A stretch of DNA of 21,899 nucleotides. Source: Limiplasma sp031549415. Lineage in GTDB: Bacteria > Bacillota > Clostridia > Christensenellales > Aristaeellaceae. The stretch spans positions 1-21,899 of the forward strand of contig JAVBPU010000031.1 of NCBI GenBank assembly GCA_031549415.1. The letters run 5' to 3'. This document shows positions 1 through 8,426 of this stretch, one piece after another. Positions within the stretch are counted from its first letter, which is position 1; every line of letters starts with the position of its first letter. The notes under the pieces were generated by a model that did no database searches, was not told where the DNA came from, and saw nothing but the letters and a program-made list of their open reading frames with translations. The translations under genes and the position numbers were made by a program.

Positions 1-243
1 GACCAACAGGTCCTCCTCCACGGTTTTGTCCAGCAGCACGGTATCCAGAATTTCCTTTTTGGCGTTGCACACGTCCACCAGCCAGTCCATGGGCGCTAGG
101 TCCGTTTCCTGGTAATGCCGGGGCACCCGAAACTCCACCGTCTCCGCGTTGCAATCCGTTTCCACGCCCAGCACCGCCGTCTCCGGCGGAATGTTCATCT
201 TCCGCCAGGTCACGGTCACCGGGCTTTTTTTCGTCCTCGTCAT
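1..243 (-). CDS. Partial phage baseplate/minor structural protein (N-terminal 81 residues)
   Basis: The reading frame opens with ATG at 243-241 and runs off the left edge without a stop, so only the N-terminal 81 residues are visible. The start overlaps the TGA of the preceding 47-residue gene as ATGA, which supports translational coupling. The visible part is a beta-rich pattern with no signal peptide: MTRTKKSPVTVTWRKMN, then a segment with D-C-N-A-E-T-V-E-F-R-V-P-R. This resembles the first domain of baseplate upper/minor structural proteins of Firmicutes siphoviruses, but I cannot name a family. Its position after the fibre genes fits a host-contact or baseplate component. The reading frame is secure and the function is weakly supported. 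Confidence 0.7.
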   Translation of the reverse strand, partial: MTRTKKSPVTVTWRKMNIPPETAVLGVETDCNAETVEFRVPRHYQETDLAPMDWLVDVCNAKKEILDTVLLDKTVEEDLLV

Positions 244-383
244 GGTTTCACCCCCATCATCTGGGTCAGTTCCCGGTATTCGCTTTCGCTGAGCCGCCCC
301 AGGGCGAACAGCACGTCCATCTTTTCTTGCAGGCCCTCTGTCCTGCCGCTGCGAATCAGCAGCGCCAATGCCTTAACCGTCAC
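240..383 (-). CDS. Small XkdX-like/unknown phage protein, 47 aa
   Basis: A short gene between the two neighbouring tail genes. The proposed start is GTG at 383-381, which overlaps the end of the 91-residue gene, and the stop TGA overlaps the ATG of the next gene. The product is 47 residues, beginning V-T-V-K-A-L-A-L-L-I-R and ending M-M-G-V-K-P. It is predicted to be helical with the pattern G-R-L-S-E-S-E-Y-R-E-L-T. Small proteins with this kind of sequence (XkdX or other short tail-end ORFs) are common just after fibre genes in Firmicutes phages, and their function is unknown. Support comes from tight packing with overlaps on both sides and a clean frame. An ATG alternative would lie internally, at the M-D-V-L position. 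Confidence 0.65.
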   Translation of the reverse strand: MTVKALALLIRSGRTEGLQEKMDVLFALGRLSESEYRELTQMMGVKP

Positions 384-648
384 TTGGATTCACCCCCATT
401 TCCCAAAAAGCGTTTTGAATCTCCAAATCAATCATCCGTTCCGCCATATCGCACAGCTCCGTCCGGGCTTCCTCCAGGGGGGTTTGTACCGGGTTCCCGT
501 CCCTGGTAAACACCCCGTTTTCAAACAAATCCCCCATTTGCACCGGCCTGCCCTCCAGGGCCACCGCGCCGGGGAAGCTCCCGGCGTTGCCCGGATACAG
601 CCAAATCAGGTTCACCACAACGCCCTTTTCCACCAAAGCATAGGTCAC
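373..648 (-). CDS. Hypothetical phage tail-end protein, 91 aa
   Basis: The start is taken as GTG at 648-646 because a strong AAAGGAGG lies eight bases upstream. A longer open frame continues to 822 but would overlap the glycine-rich fibre gene and shows no ribosome site. The product begins with the equivalent of M-T-Y-A-L-V-E-K-G-V-V-V-N-L-I-W-L-Y-P-G-N-A. Small proteins with this N-terminal pattern (alternating short beta strands, then N-L-I-W-L) are frequent downstream of tail fibre genes in Clostridia prophages. No enzymatic motif, signal peptide or membrane segment is seen. The C-terminal half is helical and contains R-T-E-L-C-D-M-A-E-R-M-I-D-L-E. Function is unknown; a fibre-associated or tail-tip accessory role is inferred only from position. 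Confidence 0.75.
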   Translation of the reverse strand: MTYALVEKGVVVNLIWLYPGNAGSFPGAVALEGRPVQMGDLFENGVFTRDGNPVQTPLEEARTELCDMAERMIDLEIQNAFWEMGVNPSDG

Positions 649-670
649 AGCCTTTGCCTCCTTTCCCAAT

Positions 671-1435
671 TTACCGGCGGTTTCGGATGACGACAATGCC
701 GCTGCCGCCGGGAGCCCACGAGGATTCATACCCAGCGCCGCCACCGCCGCCGCCTGTGTTGACCGCCCCGTTTGTGGCGTAACGTTGGTAAACGCCGCCA
801 TTGCCGCCGCCGCCATTGCCACCGTAGCTCATTCCGACGTAAGAGTCCGATCCGCCGCCGCCGCCGCCCGCGTAGAGCGCCTTGCCCGCCTCGCCAAACT
901 CATAGGTGGTTGTGCCTTGCCCGAAACCGCCTATGCTTTCCCCGCTAGAGCCGCCGCTCCCGCCGTTGGAGCCCCCGCTTCCGGGGTTCCAAGCGTCTGC
1001 GCCGCCGCCGCTGCCGCCGTTTCCGCCTTTGCCTGCTCTGCCGCCAGATCCTCCTATGGCGCTAATCCCCAGCCCGGAGGTGGTGCCCCCTTGGGCCCCG
1101 GCGGCGGCTCCGCCCGCGCCCACAACAATGGCATAGTTCGTATTCAGGGCAGCCAACGCAACGCCCTTGGTGGTATAGCCGCCGCCGCCACCACCGGAGC
1201 GCCCTCCCCCCGAAGTCGAGCTCCAACCGCCCGCACCGCCGCCGCCCACCGCAAACACGTCCAGGCTTCCGCTGCCCTTCCCTTTCTTGGTAAACGCCAG
1301 CGTCCCGCTGGTCAAAAAGCGAATGTTCCAATTGTCGTTCCCTTCATCCGTCAGCAAGCAGGTTCCGGTATAGGTGAAAGTAGGCAGCCCGCTGGATGCG
1401 CCGCCGCCCCGGCGCGTGATCATCACCTCACCCAT
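671..1435 (-). CDS. Glycine-rich tail fibre/receptor-binding protein, 254 aa
   Basis: This is a tail fibre-type protein dominated by a glycine-rich domain. About 65 N-terminal residues contain ordinary sequence (F-T-Y-T-G-T-C-L-L-T-D-E-G and W-N-I-R-F-L-T-S-G-T-L-A-F). They are followed by roughly 180 residues of GGGG/GGSGG runs, and the protein ends in G-G-S-G-I-V-V-I-R. That closing motif is the hallmark of the glycine-rich domains of phage fibre tips, which form polyglycine-II-like sandwiches that bind host surface. The ATG at 1435 directly follows the TAA of the upstream gene (1438-1436). A second ATG at 1423 is possible but has poorer spacing. Position downstream of the baseplate gene agrees with a distal fibre. 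The high Gly content also makes long spurious open frames on the opposite strand. Confidence 0.85.
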   Translation of the reverse strand: MGEVMITRRGGGASSGLPTFTYTGTCLLTDEGNDNWNIRFLTSGTLAFTKKGKGSGSLDVFAVGGGGAGGWSSTSGGGRSGGGGGGYTTKGVALAALNTNYAIVVGAGGAAAGAQGGTTSGLGISAIGGSGGRAGKGGNGGSGGGADAWNPGSGGSNGGSGGSSGESIGGFGQGTTTYEFGEAGKALYAGGGGGGSDSYVGMSYGGNGGGGNGGVYQRYATNGAVNTGGGGGGAGYESSWAPGGSGIVVIRNRR

Positions 1436-2431
1436 TTATCTCACCACCTTCAATTGAATGGTCAACGCCGTGGCGGGCTTTTCCTCGTAGCAGGTGGCTT
1501 TCAGCGCGCCGCTCAAAGCGTCCATCCGCCCCACCAGCCCATAGGCTTCCAGCTCCGTCACCGCCACCGCCGCGTTGCTGCTGAGCGTCACATCCGCCAG
1601 AGGCGTGTCCGTGGCCAGGAGGCCCACCACGCTGACCGTTTGCGTGTAGGGCGCGGTGGCGCTCCAGCCGGAGGCGGGCAGCGTGGCCTTCAGGGACAGG
1701 GGCGCGTGCAGGGCAATGGCCTGCTCCGCCGCCGTGAGGGCCGCCGTCACGGTGGTTTGCCCGTAGGGCAGCACCGCGTTTTGCAGCTTCCGGCCCCCCA
1801 TATCCACCCCGCCGGGGACCACCTCCATCACTGCCGTCAAGCCATCCAGCGCCCCCTTGTCCGCCGCGCTCATGGCTCCGGGGCGGGTGTGCGTGGCGGG
1901 GGCCAGGTACCGGGCGTCCAGGGCGTCCCTTTGCAAATGCGCCGGCACCGGCGTGCCGCAGAGCTCCGCGTCCAGCCGCTCGTCCGTGATGTCCTCCGGG
2001 GCGATGGCCGCCGCCGCCGCCCGCACCCGCACCTGGCACAGGCTGATTTCCCGCACCATGTCACCCTTGGTGAGGGCGGGCGGAACCGGGTGGGCCGCCG
2101 GGGAGCCTTCCTTCACCCGCAGGGTGATGCTTCTGGCATTGGCGGCCAGGTCCAGCCGCAGCACCACCCGGTCAATCCGGTCCGCGCTGCCCGCCACGCT
2201 GAGGGCGCATTCCTTCGGGCCGCCGCCATCGTCCGTCAGGGTGTACACGTACCCGTTTACAAAGGCGTTTCCGGGGCTTACGGCCACTTTCAGCCCGCCG
2301 GCCGGGGCCACCGTCAGCCCCTCGTTCACCCCTGTGCCGCCCCTGGCCCGGGACAGCTCGGCAAACTCGTCCGCCGAATAGTCCCGCTCATCCCCGTCCG
2401 AGGGATCAAAGTACCCATAGAATTCCTTCAA
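1436..2431 (-). CDS. Phage baseplate/tail fibre protein, 331 aa
   Basis: The start is TTG at 2431-2429, chosen because AGGAGG lies about eight to nine bases upstream and no ATG fits. The N-terminal half begins K-E-F-Y-G-Y-F-D-P-S-D-G-D-E-R-D-Y-S-A-D-E-F-A. It continues with G-N-A-F-V-N-G-Y-V-Y and a D-R-I-D-R-V-V-L-R-L-D motif. These are typical of the N-terminal domain of Firmicutes siphovirus baseplate or tail fibre proteins that attach fibres to the tail tip. Around residues 175-205 comes H-T-R-P-G-A-M-S-A-A-D-K-G-A-L-D-G-L, a short linker helix that often separates attachment and receptor domains. The C-terminal 120 residues are beta-rich and not recognised. No enzyme motif is visible. 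It lies between the tail hub and the glycine-rich fibre, consistent with a baseplate role. Confidence 0.8.
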   Translation of the reverse strand: MKEFYGYFDPSDGDERDYSADEFAELSRARGGTGVNEGLTVAPAGGLKVAVSPGNAFVNGYVYTLTDDGGGPKECALSVAGSADRIDRVVLRLDLAANARSITLRVKEGSPAAHPVPPALTKGDMVREISLCQVRVRAAAAAIAPEDITDERLDAELCGTPVPAHLQRDALDARYLAPATHTRPGAMSAADKGALDGLTAVMEVVPGGVDMGGRKLQNAVLPYGQTTVTAALTAAEQAIALHAPLSLKATLPASGWSATAPYTQTVSVVGLLATDTPLADVTLSSNAAVAVTELEAYGLVGRMDALSGALKATCYEEKPATALTIQLKVVR

Positions 2432-2443
2432 AAAAACCGCCTC

Positions 2444-3514
2444 CTATCGCACTGTTTGGTTTTTGAGCCCCATGATATCCGCCAGAAAGGAAACCGGCGC
2501 CGCCCCGAAGGTGCCCCGCAGGGTGCGCTTGCCGTCGGAGTAGGCTTCCTGCACCTCCAGCAGCCGCACCTGGCTGGAGGCGAAGCCCCCGTCCAGAATG
2601 ATTTTGTCGCCAATGTCAAAATCCCGCCCGTAGCGGCACAGGCCCTGGTCCAGCAGGTCCGCCGTGAGGGTTTCCTTTTCTTCCGCAGTGTCCAGCCTGT
2701 TCCTTCCGGCCAGGCGCAGCATGTCCATTTCCGCAATGCTGCCCGCGTCCACCCAGGCTTCCCGGCGGGAAAGGCCCGTGGCCTCGTTGCCCACGCTTAC
2801 GATCAGCCGGTTTTCGTCCTCCCCGCTGCCGCCCACATAGGCGGTGGTTTTGGCCGCCGTGGCGTCAAACGCGAAGGAGATATCCCCGGCGTTCCGGTTG
2901 TATTCCGCCACCACGGACTGCCCCAGGCCCTGGGTCAGGTCCCGGCCCACGCAGGCCGTGAAAACGAACTGCTTGGCCTGGAAATCGGCGTACACCTCCC
3001 AGCCCACCTCCGTGGTTTCCCCGATGTCCGCAAACAGGGCGTGCAGGTCCCCAAAGCGGGATTGCCAGGGCAGCACCGGCCCCCGGTCCAGGTTTTCCGC
3101 CGCCACCAGCCGGGGGATTTTGCGCTTTTCGTCCTCCGGGGCGTACAGGTTGGCCGCCGCGTAGTGGTGGTAGGCCGCCTCGGCGCTGCCAATGAAGCGC
3201 GACCAGCCAAAGTGCCCGTCGTCCGTGACGGGGGGCACGCAGAGGCGGCGGGCGGCAATGCCTTTCAGCAGCCTGCCGGAGGCGGTGATTTCGCCCTTCT
3301 TCTGGGTCACCTTTTCAAGGATGGCCGCCTTGTGGGGCGCGTCGGAAAAGAACACCACGCGGTCCTTCACCAGGGCCGCCGCCCCCGGCGCTTTTTCCGA
3401 CGTGCGCACCTCAAAGGAGCCCAGGCCGTAGTAGCTCCGCGTGATCTGGTAGTTTTTGGGGATGGCCAGCTCCGCCGTCAGGCGGAAGTCCCAGTCCATG
3501 ACCATGAGCGCCAT
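2444..3514 (-). CDS. Tail hub protein, Siphovirus ReqiPepy6 Gp37-like family, 356 aa
   Basis: This is a tail-tip hub protein of the ReqiPepy6 Gp37-like family, which takes the place of the tail-associated hub (Tal/gp27-type) just after the distal tail protein. The evidence is its length, its position between Dit and the fibre genes, and the characteristic C-terminal sequence. That part has R-E-A-W-V-D-A-G followed by Y-G-R-D-F-D-I-G-D-K-I-I-L-D, the conserved segment that resembles the barrel domains of gp27-like hubs. No lysozyme or peptidase domain is appended, so wall digestion would need another protein. The start is ATG at 3514, with a G-rich site (GAGGGGGTG) upstream; an ATG at 3505 is an alternative. 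It lies three bases after the Dit stop, so the two are probably co-translated. Confidence 0.85.
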   Translation of the reverse strand: MALMVMDWDFRLTAELAIPKNYQITRSYYGLGSFEVRTSEKAPGAAALVKDRVVFFSDAPHKAAILEKVTQKKGEITASGRLLKGIAARRLCVPPVTDDGHFGWSRFIGSAEAAYHHYAAANLYAPEDEKRKIPRLVAAENLDRGPVLPWQSRFGDLHALFADIGETTEVGWEVYADFQAKQFVFTACVGRDLTQGLGQSVVAEYNRNAGDISFAFDATAAKTTAYVGGSGEDENRLIVSVGNEATGLSRREAWVDAGSIAEMDMLRLAGRNRLDTAEEKETLTADLLDQGLCRYGRDFDIGDKIILDGGFASSQVRLLEVQEAYSDGKRTLRGTFGAAPVSFLADIMGLKNQTVR

Positions 3515-3517
3515 TGT

Positions 3518-4399
3518 TTACACCCCCTCAAACCGATCCCGCCAATACAGCGAGATGACCGTTTTGGAGGACATTCCCCCGGCTTCATAGGCAATGGCGT
3601 TTTCCCCGGGGGCCAGGGAGAATTCCGACAGCGGCGTGGTCACGTCCAGCAGGCCGTAGGCGTTGCCTTCCTGGCCGCCGATCTCCATGCGCACGTACAG
3701 ATCCTCCGGGTCGGTGTTGATGCGCAAAACCGCCCCCGTGGGGAGCGGCGACGTCAGGGAGATTTTCTGCCCCGTGGTGCGGTTGATGAGGCTGGGCTTC
3801 TCCCCCTCGCCATAGAGGACGATGCGCACCGGGGTGCTCACATGCCCGTGGTTGATGAGCACGGCCTGGGTATCCCGGGAAGCGAACCGGATGGGAAAGC
3901 GCAGGCGGAAATGAAACGCCGATTCCTCCACCATGAAGCCGCCCTTTTGCTCCTCCATGGCGAACCAGAAGGGGCTGTCGCACTCGAAGGACAGCTTCAT
4001 TTGCGGGAAAATGTCCTGAATGCGCTTGCCGTATTTGGGCGCGCCCTTGGGCACGGCCCAGGTCCACCATGTGCCATAGTCGTTTTCGTACACCAGCCGG
4101 GCCCGGGCCCCGGTCTTGGCCTGGAAGGCCCTCTCCGCGCTCAGCACGCCGCAAAGCTGGTCGATGCGGGTGCGGTACAAATCGCTGCGGCCATAGGTGA
4201 TGAGGTTGACGGTGGCGTCCACCTTCCGGTCATTGCGAAGCACCCGCTCCGTGATTGCCCCGTCCTGGCCATCGCCGGTAAAGGTTTTTCGGGTCAGCTC
4301 CGCGCCTTCCACGCCGTCCACATGGTCCAAAACGAAGGGAGGGGAGCCGCCGAACACGGCGCGCTCCCCCATGAGGTTGATGTAAGTGAGTATTTGCAT
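3518..4399 (-). CDS. Distal tail protein (Dit), 293 aa
   Basis: Distal tail protein, the hexameric ring that joins the tail tube to the tail tip. The N-terminal half has the usual Dit features: a strand-rich start ending V-F-G-G-S-P-P-F-V-L, then G-Q-D-G-A-I-T-E-R-V-L-R-N-D-R-K-V. The core contains F-P-Q-M-K-L-S-F-E-C-D-S-P-F-W, the conserved D-x-P-F-W/Y motif of siphovirus Dit/phage_tail families. The C-terminal half (about residues 180-293) is a galectin-like beta domain with T-P-V-R-I-V-L-Y-G and I-N-R-T-T-G-Q-K-I. AAGGAGG precedes the ATG at the normal distance. It follows the tape measure gene by 12 bases. The order tape measure-Dit-hub is the standard siphovirus order. Confidence 0.92.
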   Translation of the reverse strand: MQILTYINLMGERAVFGGSPPFVLDHVDGVEGAELTRKTFTGDGQDGAITERVLRNDRKVDATVNLITYGRSDLYRTRIDQLCGVLSAERAFQAKTGARARLVYENDYGTWWTWAVPKGAPKYGKRIQDIFPQMKLSFECDSPFWFAMEEQKGGFMVEESAFHFRLRFPIRFASRDTQAVLINHGHVSTPVRIVLYGEGEKPSLINRTTGQKISLTSPLPTGAVLRINTDPEDLYVRMEIGGQEGNAYGLLDVTTPLSEFSLAPGENAIAYEAGGMSSKTVISLYWRDRFEGV

Positions 4400-4411
4400 G
4401 GCTGTACCTCC

Positions 4412-7400
4412 TTAGTGTCCGTTGAGCAGCGCCCCCAGGTCCTCGTTGACCTGCTGGAGCTTGCGGGCCGCCTGCCCGGCGCTGTCTACCGGTTCGTTGA
4501 AGTTCACGGTTTGGTTGATGACGGTGGCCACCGCCCCCGGCAGGTTCGCCTCGGCGTTTTGCCGCTGCTGGTAGGTGGATTGGAAGCTGCTGGCCGCTGC
4601 GGTGGCCTGGGCGGCGGCGGTCTCCTGGATGGCGTACAGGCTGTCGTTGAGGCTTTTGAACCAGCTGACCACGTCCCCAAACTTGCTTTTGAAGCCGTCC
4701 AGCAGCTTTTCCCCAAAGGTTTTGCCCAGGGCGTCATACTCCGGCGCGTACTCGCCAATGAGGTCCACCAGCTCCTGCTGGCTGGAGTTCATCAGCATTT
4801 TTTCCGCTTCGGCCCGGATGTTCTGGGCCTTGAGGCGCTCCTCGTACTCCTTCTCGATGGCCTCCTGCTCCTCATCCAGGGCATCGAGGGCGGCCTCCGC
4901 TTGCTCGTTAATGGCTTCGATCTGCTTGCGCAGGGCTTCCTTCTGGTCGTCAATGCCCTGCTTGCGCAGCCGTTCCTCCCGGCTCTCAATGGCCTGGTCC
5001 AGCTGCTGTTGCAGCTTCATGCGGTTGTACTCGTCCTGCTCAAACTCAATGTCCTGGCGCAGCTTGGCGATTTTGCGCAGCTCTTCCTGGTTCTGCTTTT
5101 CTCTGTCCTCGGTTTTGGACAGCTCGTCCAGCGCGTCGATCTGGTCGTTGATGGCTTTGACGCTGGAATCCCGCCACTCCTCCCAGGCCTTCCGGGACGC
5201 GTCCAAGCGCTCGATTTCCGCGTCCTGCATGGCCTCGTACCGGGCGGTGAGGGAGTCGATGAGCGCGTCCCCGGTCTTGTCCAGGCTGCCGGAATCCCGC
5301 TCGCGGATCTCTTGCTTTTTATCATAGATTTTCTCTTCCCAATCCATGATCTCTTCCGCGTTCAGCTGGTGCTTCCGCCGGATCTGCTCCAGCATGGCCA
5401 GTTCTTCTTCCAGGGTGATTTCGTTCATGTGGCGCTTATGCTCAATGAGGGCGTAATCCGCCGCAATGGCGTCCTTGCGCCTTTGTTCAGCCTCACGGGC
5501 CGCCCGCTCCGCATCGTTCTTCCCACCGCCGCCACCGCCGCCACCGCCGCCACCGCCGCCGCCACCATCAGGCGTAACCCCTGCCGCTATCATTTCTTCG
5601 CGAAGCTCTTCCAGTTGCGCTTTTAGGGTTGCAATTTGCCCCTCCGCATTGGCGATGTCGATGGCGGCGGAGCCGTCAATGCTGGATGCGCCCTCTAATT
5701 GTGCCAACTGTCCTTCCAGGCCAGCAATCTCCGAAACAATAGCAGCTTCCTGCGCCTTGAGCCCTTTCGCATAATTCTCAAAAGCTGCATCCGCCTCTTC
5801 AATGCTTTCCGTGGACCCATCCACGGACTTACCCACTTTTTGGGCCGCCGCATCTGCCGCCTTCTGGGCCTTTGTCCATTCCTCCGTCCCCTTTTCGGCA
5901 GCGAGCAGGGCCTTTTTGGCGTTGTTCCATTCAGTGATGAGCTTCGCCCCGCCCTTTGCGCCATGAATCTTATCCTCTGTCTTCTTGACTGCGCCCCCAA
6001 AGGCCTCAAAGGCGTTTGCGGCAGTAGCGGCGGACTGTCCGCCATTCTTCAATTCGTCAGCCCACGCCCTGGCTTGTGGAATGCCAGCTTGAAACGGAAC
6101 GTTCGTTAACGAGGCGACCAGTTCGTTTGCCCTTTGCGTCGCCTCGGCGGCCCCTTCCCCTTGCGATAGAAAGAAATCTTCAAAAAAGCCTGTCAAAGTG
6201 GCCAGGTATGATTCTGCTTCGGCTGCCGCGTCTTCCGTTGACATCTCTCCTGTTAAAACGGCCTGGGTAAGATTGGCCATCCCTTCCATTGCTGTGCTGA
6301 CATCGGCGTTTTGTGCAGCGGCAGTGACAGCCAACACAAACGAATCAACATAGGCATTCGCGGCGGCGGCAGGGTCGAAATCATCCTGGAATTTGGAAAA
6401 ATCAATCGCGAAGCCGCCCTGCAATGCTTCGGATATGCTTTCGTTCCATTCCCCGTCCTTGTTTGTTATCTGTGTTTGCATGTAATCAATAGAGGCGTCG
6501 ACCCAGTTTGCAAACATCGGCTCATAGGTTTTTAGCTCAGTGTCTATGGCCTCAAGTTCCTCGGAAATGCTCGTGCGCTCTCTTTGAATTGCGCCTGCGA
6601 TCACTCCTTCGCTAAGATTTCTTCCGGCCACTTGGCTTCTCACGTTGCTTTCCACGTTGGCAAGGTCCTTTTGCAGACCTTGCCTCTTTTGAAGCAGCTC
6701 CAAGTATTCCTTGCTGTTTGCTGCTATGTAGGCATCTTGTGCCGCTTGAAGCTGGGAGGCTTCAAGCCCTTTCATCTCCTCGGCCCGCAATAATCGTAGC
6801 GCTACCGCATATTCTTTGACGGATTTCGCCGCCCCGTCCGCTTTATTCGCTGCAAGCCCGTATGTGCCAGCAAGCTCCGCCTGAATTGCGCTCATTTCGC
6901 GCATTTCGGATGCTGACAGGCTGGATTTGCTTGAAAGTTCAGTGTAACGCTTCGTCAGTTCATCAAGCCTTGAAATTCTGCTCTTGTCCTCAGCGACAGC
7001 CTCTTTGTTCTTTTGAATGCGCTCCTCTTCCTTTTGGGCCGCTTCTTCCTGCGCATTCGTAATCGCCGTATAAAGTCCCGCCACCACGCCCAGGGCTGCG
7101 GCAATGATCCCAATCGAGCCCATGGCCACCCCCAGCGCCTTCATGGCGGCCCCCAGCTTCAGCACCCCGCCCACCAGGCCGATCAGCCCGGCAAAGGCCC
7201 CAACTGCCGTGGTAGCGCCTGCGGTAATGCCGGGGAAAGCCGCCGTAATCCCTTCCAGCGCCCCCAGCATCCCTGTTTTCAGCTGGGTTCCCGCTTCCAC
7301 CATGGGGGCCATGGCGTCACCAAAGCTCTTGGCCAGGTCCTGGCTTTTTTGCGCCGCCTCCGTCTGGCTGCCGGACAGGGTGGTGGTGAATTTTTGGAAG

Positions 7401-8170
7401 TCCCCCACCTTGTCAGCGGTTTCTCCCATCAGGCCCAGGTATTCCGCTTCCACCTTTTGCGCCTGTGAAAGGTCGCTGGTGGCCAAGCCGCGGGCCTTGG
7501 CGTACTCCTCCCACATCTTGGCCAGGTTTTTGGTGACGCCCGCGTTGCTCACCAGGGCGCTGTTTTCGTTTTTCAGGCCTTGCGTGGCGGACACGATGGA
7601 TTCCGCAAAGCCCTGGTTGGCCTGGCGGCCAAAGGCCGCCGCTTCTTTGAGCCGCGTGATGGTATCGGTGGCCTGGTCCAGGGTATACCCACGGGAAAGC
7701 AGGTTTTGAAAGGCGGTGGCCGCGTCAGCGGTACCAAAAAAAGCGTCTGTGACGCCTGCCAGGGCCGCCTTCACTTTTTCCTGGCCGATTCCTTTGTCGC
7801 TGGCGGTGTTTTGGAGGCCCAGCATGGCGTTGGAATACTTCTGGGAGGCGGCGATCCCTTGGTCCACCGCGCCAACAACCGCATCAAATATCGGCTTTGC
7901 CGCCTTGGCTGCCTCTTCCCATGCCTTTAGCGTTTTCTCCGCGCTTTTTTGCTGCTGGTCCCCAAGCTCTTGTACCTTTTGGCCCGCTTGCTCCGCGCTG
8001 CTGCCAATGCCCGCAAAGCCCTGGCCCATGGCGGGAGAGATGCCTTTGCCGGTCACCCTCTCCGCTTGCTTCGCAAATTCTTGTAGCATTTGGCTGGCCA
8101 TTTGTAGCCCTGCTTCCATGCCTTCCGCCGAGGCGGAAATCATCAATGTAACTTCACCAAAATCTGCCAT
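4412..8170 (-). CDS. Tail tape measure protein, 1252 aa
   Basis: Tape measure protein that sets tail length and is ejected with DNA. I take ATG at 8170 (A-D-F-G-E-V-T-L-M-I-S-A-S-A-E-G), with AGGGGTG upstream at suitable spacing; a GTG at 8179 is in frame but overlaps that site. Domains in order: the N-terminal region has G-Q-K-V-Q-E-L-G and K-Y-S-N-A-M-L-G-L. Residues 320-375 are hydrophobic Gly/Ala-rich, with two likely membrane-inserting helices. Next are long helices, a run of 15 glycines (5522-5566, about residue 870), then a charged coiled coil of E/K/R/Q-rich repeats to about residue 1130. The C-terminus ends L-G-A-L-L-N-G-H. By the usual 0.15 nm per residue, the tail would be about 190 nm. 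The middle part, 5570-7080, has lower GC than the rest. Confidence 0.93.
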   Translation of the reverse strand: MADFGEVTLMISASAEGMEAGLQMASQMLQEFAKQAERVTGKGISPAMGQGFAGIGSSAEQAGQKVQELGDQQQKSAEKTLKAWEEAAKAAKPIFDAVVGAVDQGIAASQKYSNAMLGLQNTASDKGIGQEKVKAALAGVTDAFFGTADAATAFQNLLSRGYTLDQATDTITRLKEAAAFGRQANQGFAESIVSATQGLKNENSALVSNAGVTKNLAKMWEEYAKARGLATSDLSQAQKVEAEYLGLMGETADKVGDFQKFTTTLSGSQTEAAQKSQDLAKSFGDAMAPMVEAGTQLKTGMLGALEGITAAFPGITAGATTAVGAFAGLIGLVGGVLKLGAAMKALGVAMGSIGIIAAALGVVAGLYTAITNAQEEAAQKEEERIQKNKEAVAEDKSRISRLDELTKRYTELSSKSSLSASEMREMSAIQAELAGTYGLAANKADGAAKSVKEYAVALRLLRAEEMKGLEASQLQAAQDAYIAANSKEYLELLQKRQGLQKDLANVESNVRSQVAGRNLSEGVIAGAIQRERTSISEELEAIDTELKTYEPMFANWVDASIDYMQTQITNKDGEWNESISEALQGGFAIDFSKFQDDFDPAAAANAYVDSFVLAVTAAAQNADVSTAMEGMANLTQAVLTGEMSTEDAAAEAESYLATLTGFFEDFFLSQGEGAAEATQRANELVASLTNVPFQAGIPQARAWADELKNGGQSAATAANAFEAFGGAVKKTEDKIHGAKGGAKLITEWNNAKKALLAAEKGTEEWTKAQKAADAAAQKVGKSVDGSTESIEEADAAFENYAKGLKAQEAAIVSEIAGLEGQLAQLEGASSIDGSAAIDIANAEGQIATLKAQLEELREEMIAAGVTPDGGGGGGGGGGGGGGGKNDAERAAREAEQRRKDAIAADYALIEHKRHMNEITLEEELAMLEQIRRKHQLNAEEIMDWEEKIYDKKQEIRERDSGSLDKTGDALIDSLTARYEAMQDAEIERLDASRKAWEEWRDSSVKAINDQIDALDELSKTEDREKQNQEELRKIAKLRQDIEFEQDEYNRMKLQQQLDQAIESREERLRKQGIDDQKEALRKQIEAINEQAEAALDALDEEQEAIEKEYEERLKAQNIRAEAEKMLMNSSQQELVDLIGEYAPEYDALGKTFGEKLLDGFKSKFGDVVSWFKSLNDSLYAIQETAAAQATAAASSFQSTYQQRQNAEANLPGAVATVINQTVNFNEPVDSAGQAARKLQQVNEDLGALLNGH
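5522..5566 (-). repeat. GGC/GGT glycine-codon microsatellite inside the tape measure gene
   Basis: Fifteen consecutive glycine codons, mostly arranged as a nine-base GGC-GGC-GGT cycle, encode an uninterrupted polyglycine stretch. It separates the low-GC helical middle of the tape measure protein from its coiled-coil C-terminal part. A short-period repeat like this is prone to copy-number slippage in multiples of three, so length may vary between isolates without breaking the frame. Confidence 0.9.
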
Positions 8171-8351
8171 TGCGTTCACCCCTGTTCTTGTGTTGATGTT
8201 TTTATGGGGTATGAAGGGTCATAAGCCTTCTTTTCCCCTGAATCCCTATAAGAAGCCTGAAACGTCGGAAGGGACATGGAGCTATCCATGCCAAAAAGCA
8301 GCTTTTACGCTTGGCCCTGTTTCGATTGTCAGTTTGTTTGCATCCATTGCC

Positions 8352-8380
8352 TTGCCCTTCTTGGTGAAGTGTGATATCAT
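8352..8380 (+). promoter_or_regulatory. Sigma-70-type promoter of island A gene A1
   Basis: TTGCCC (8352-8357), a 17-base spacer and TATCAT (8375-8380) precede a leader of about 40 bases and the ribosome site AGGAG. The same arrangement, with spacing held at exactly 17, occurs before A2, A3, A4 and A5. This argues that it is a functional promoter rather than chance. Unlike A2-A4, the A1 copy lacks the 18-base upstream element. Confidence 0.75.
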
Positions 8381-8426
8381 GGCTTGTAGGCCACATTGAA
8401 AAAGATGGAAAACAGGAGTGATCCCT

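Noticed and set aside
671..1435. Collagen-like or silk-like protein for the glycine-rich gene
   Set aside because: There is no G-x-y periodicity; the GGSGIVVIR ending and its place among tail genes fit a phage glycine-rich fibre domain.
785..5626. A 1613-codon open frame on the plus strand
   Set aside because: It is antisense to five well-supported phage genes, is built of Arg/Gly/His/Pro-rich noise from high GC content, and lacks a ribosome site and any domain pattern.
8171..8351. A minus-strand promoter for the tape measure gene
   Set aside because: No -35/-10 pair with acceptable spacing was found between A1 and the tape measure start, so none is claimed.
8418..8426. GTG starts giving M-I-P-M-K-K in A1-A4 and ATG starts giving M-E-V-L-W-M-K-K in B2 and B3
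   Set aside because: These codons lie within the ribosome binding site itself; the next ATG has correct spacing and starts the signal peptide directly.
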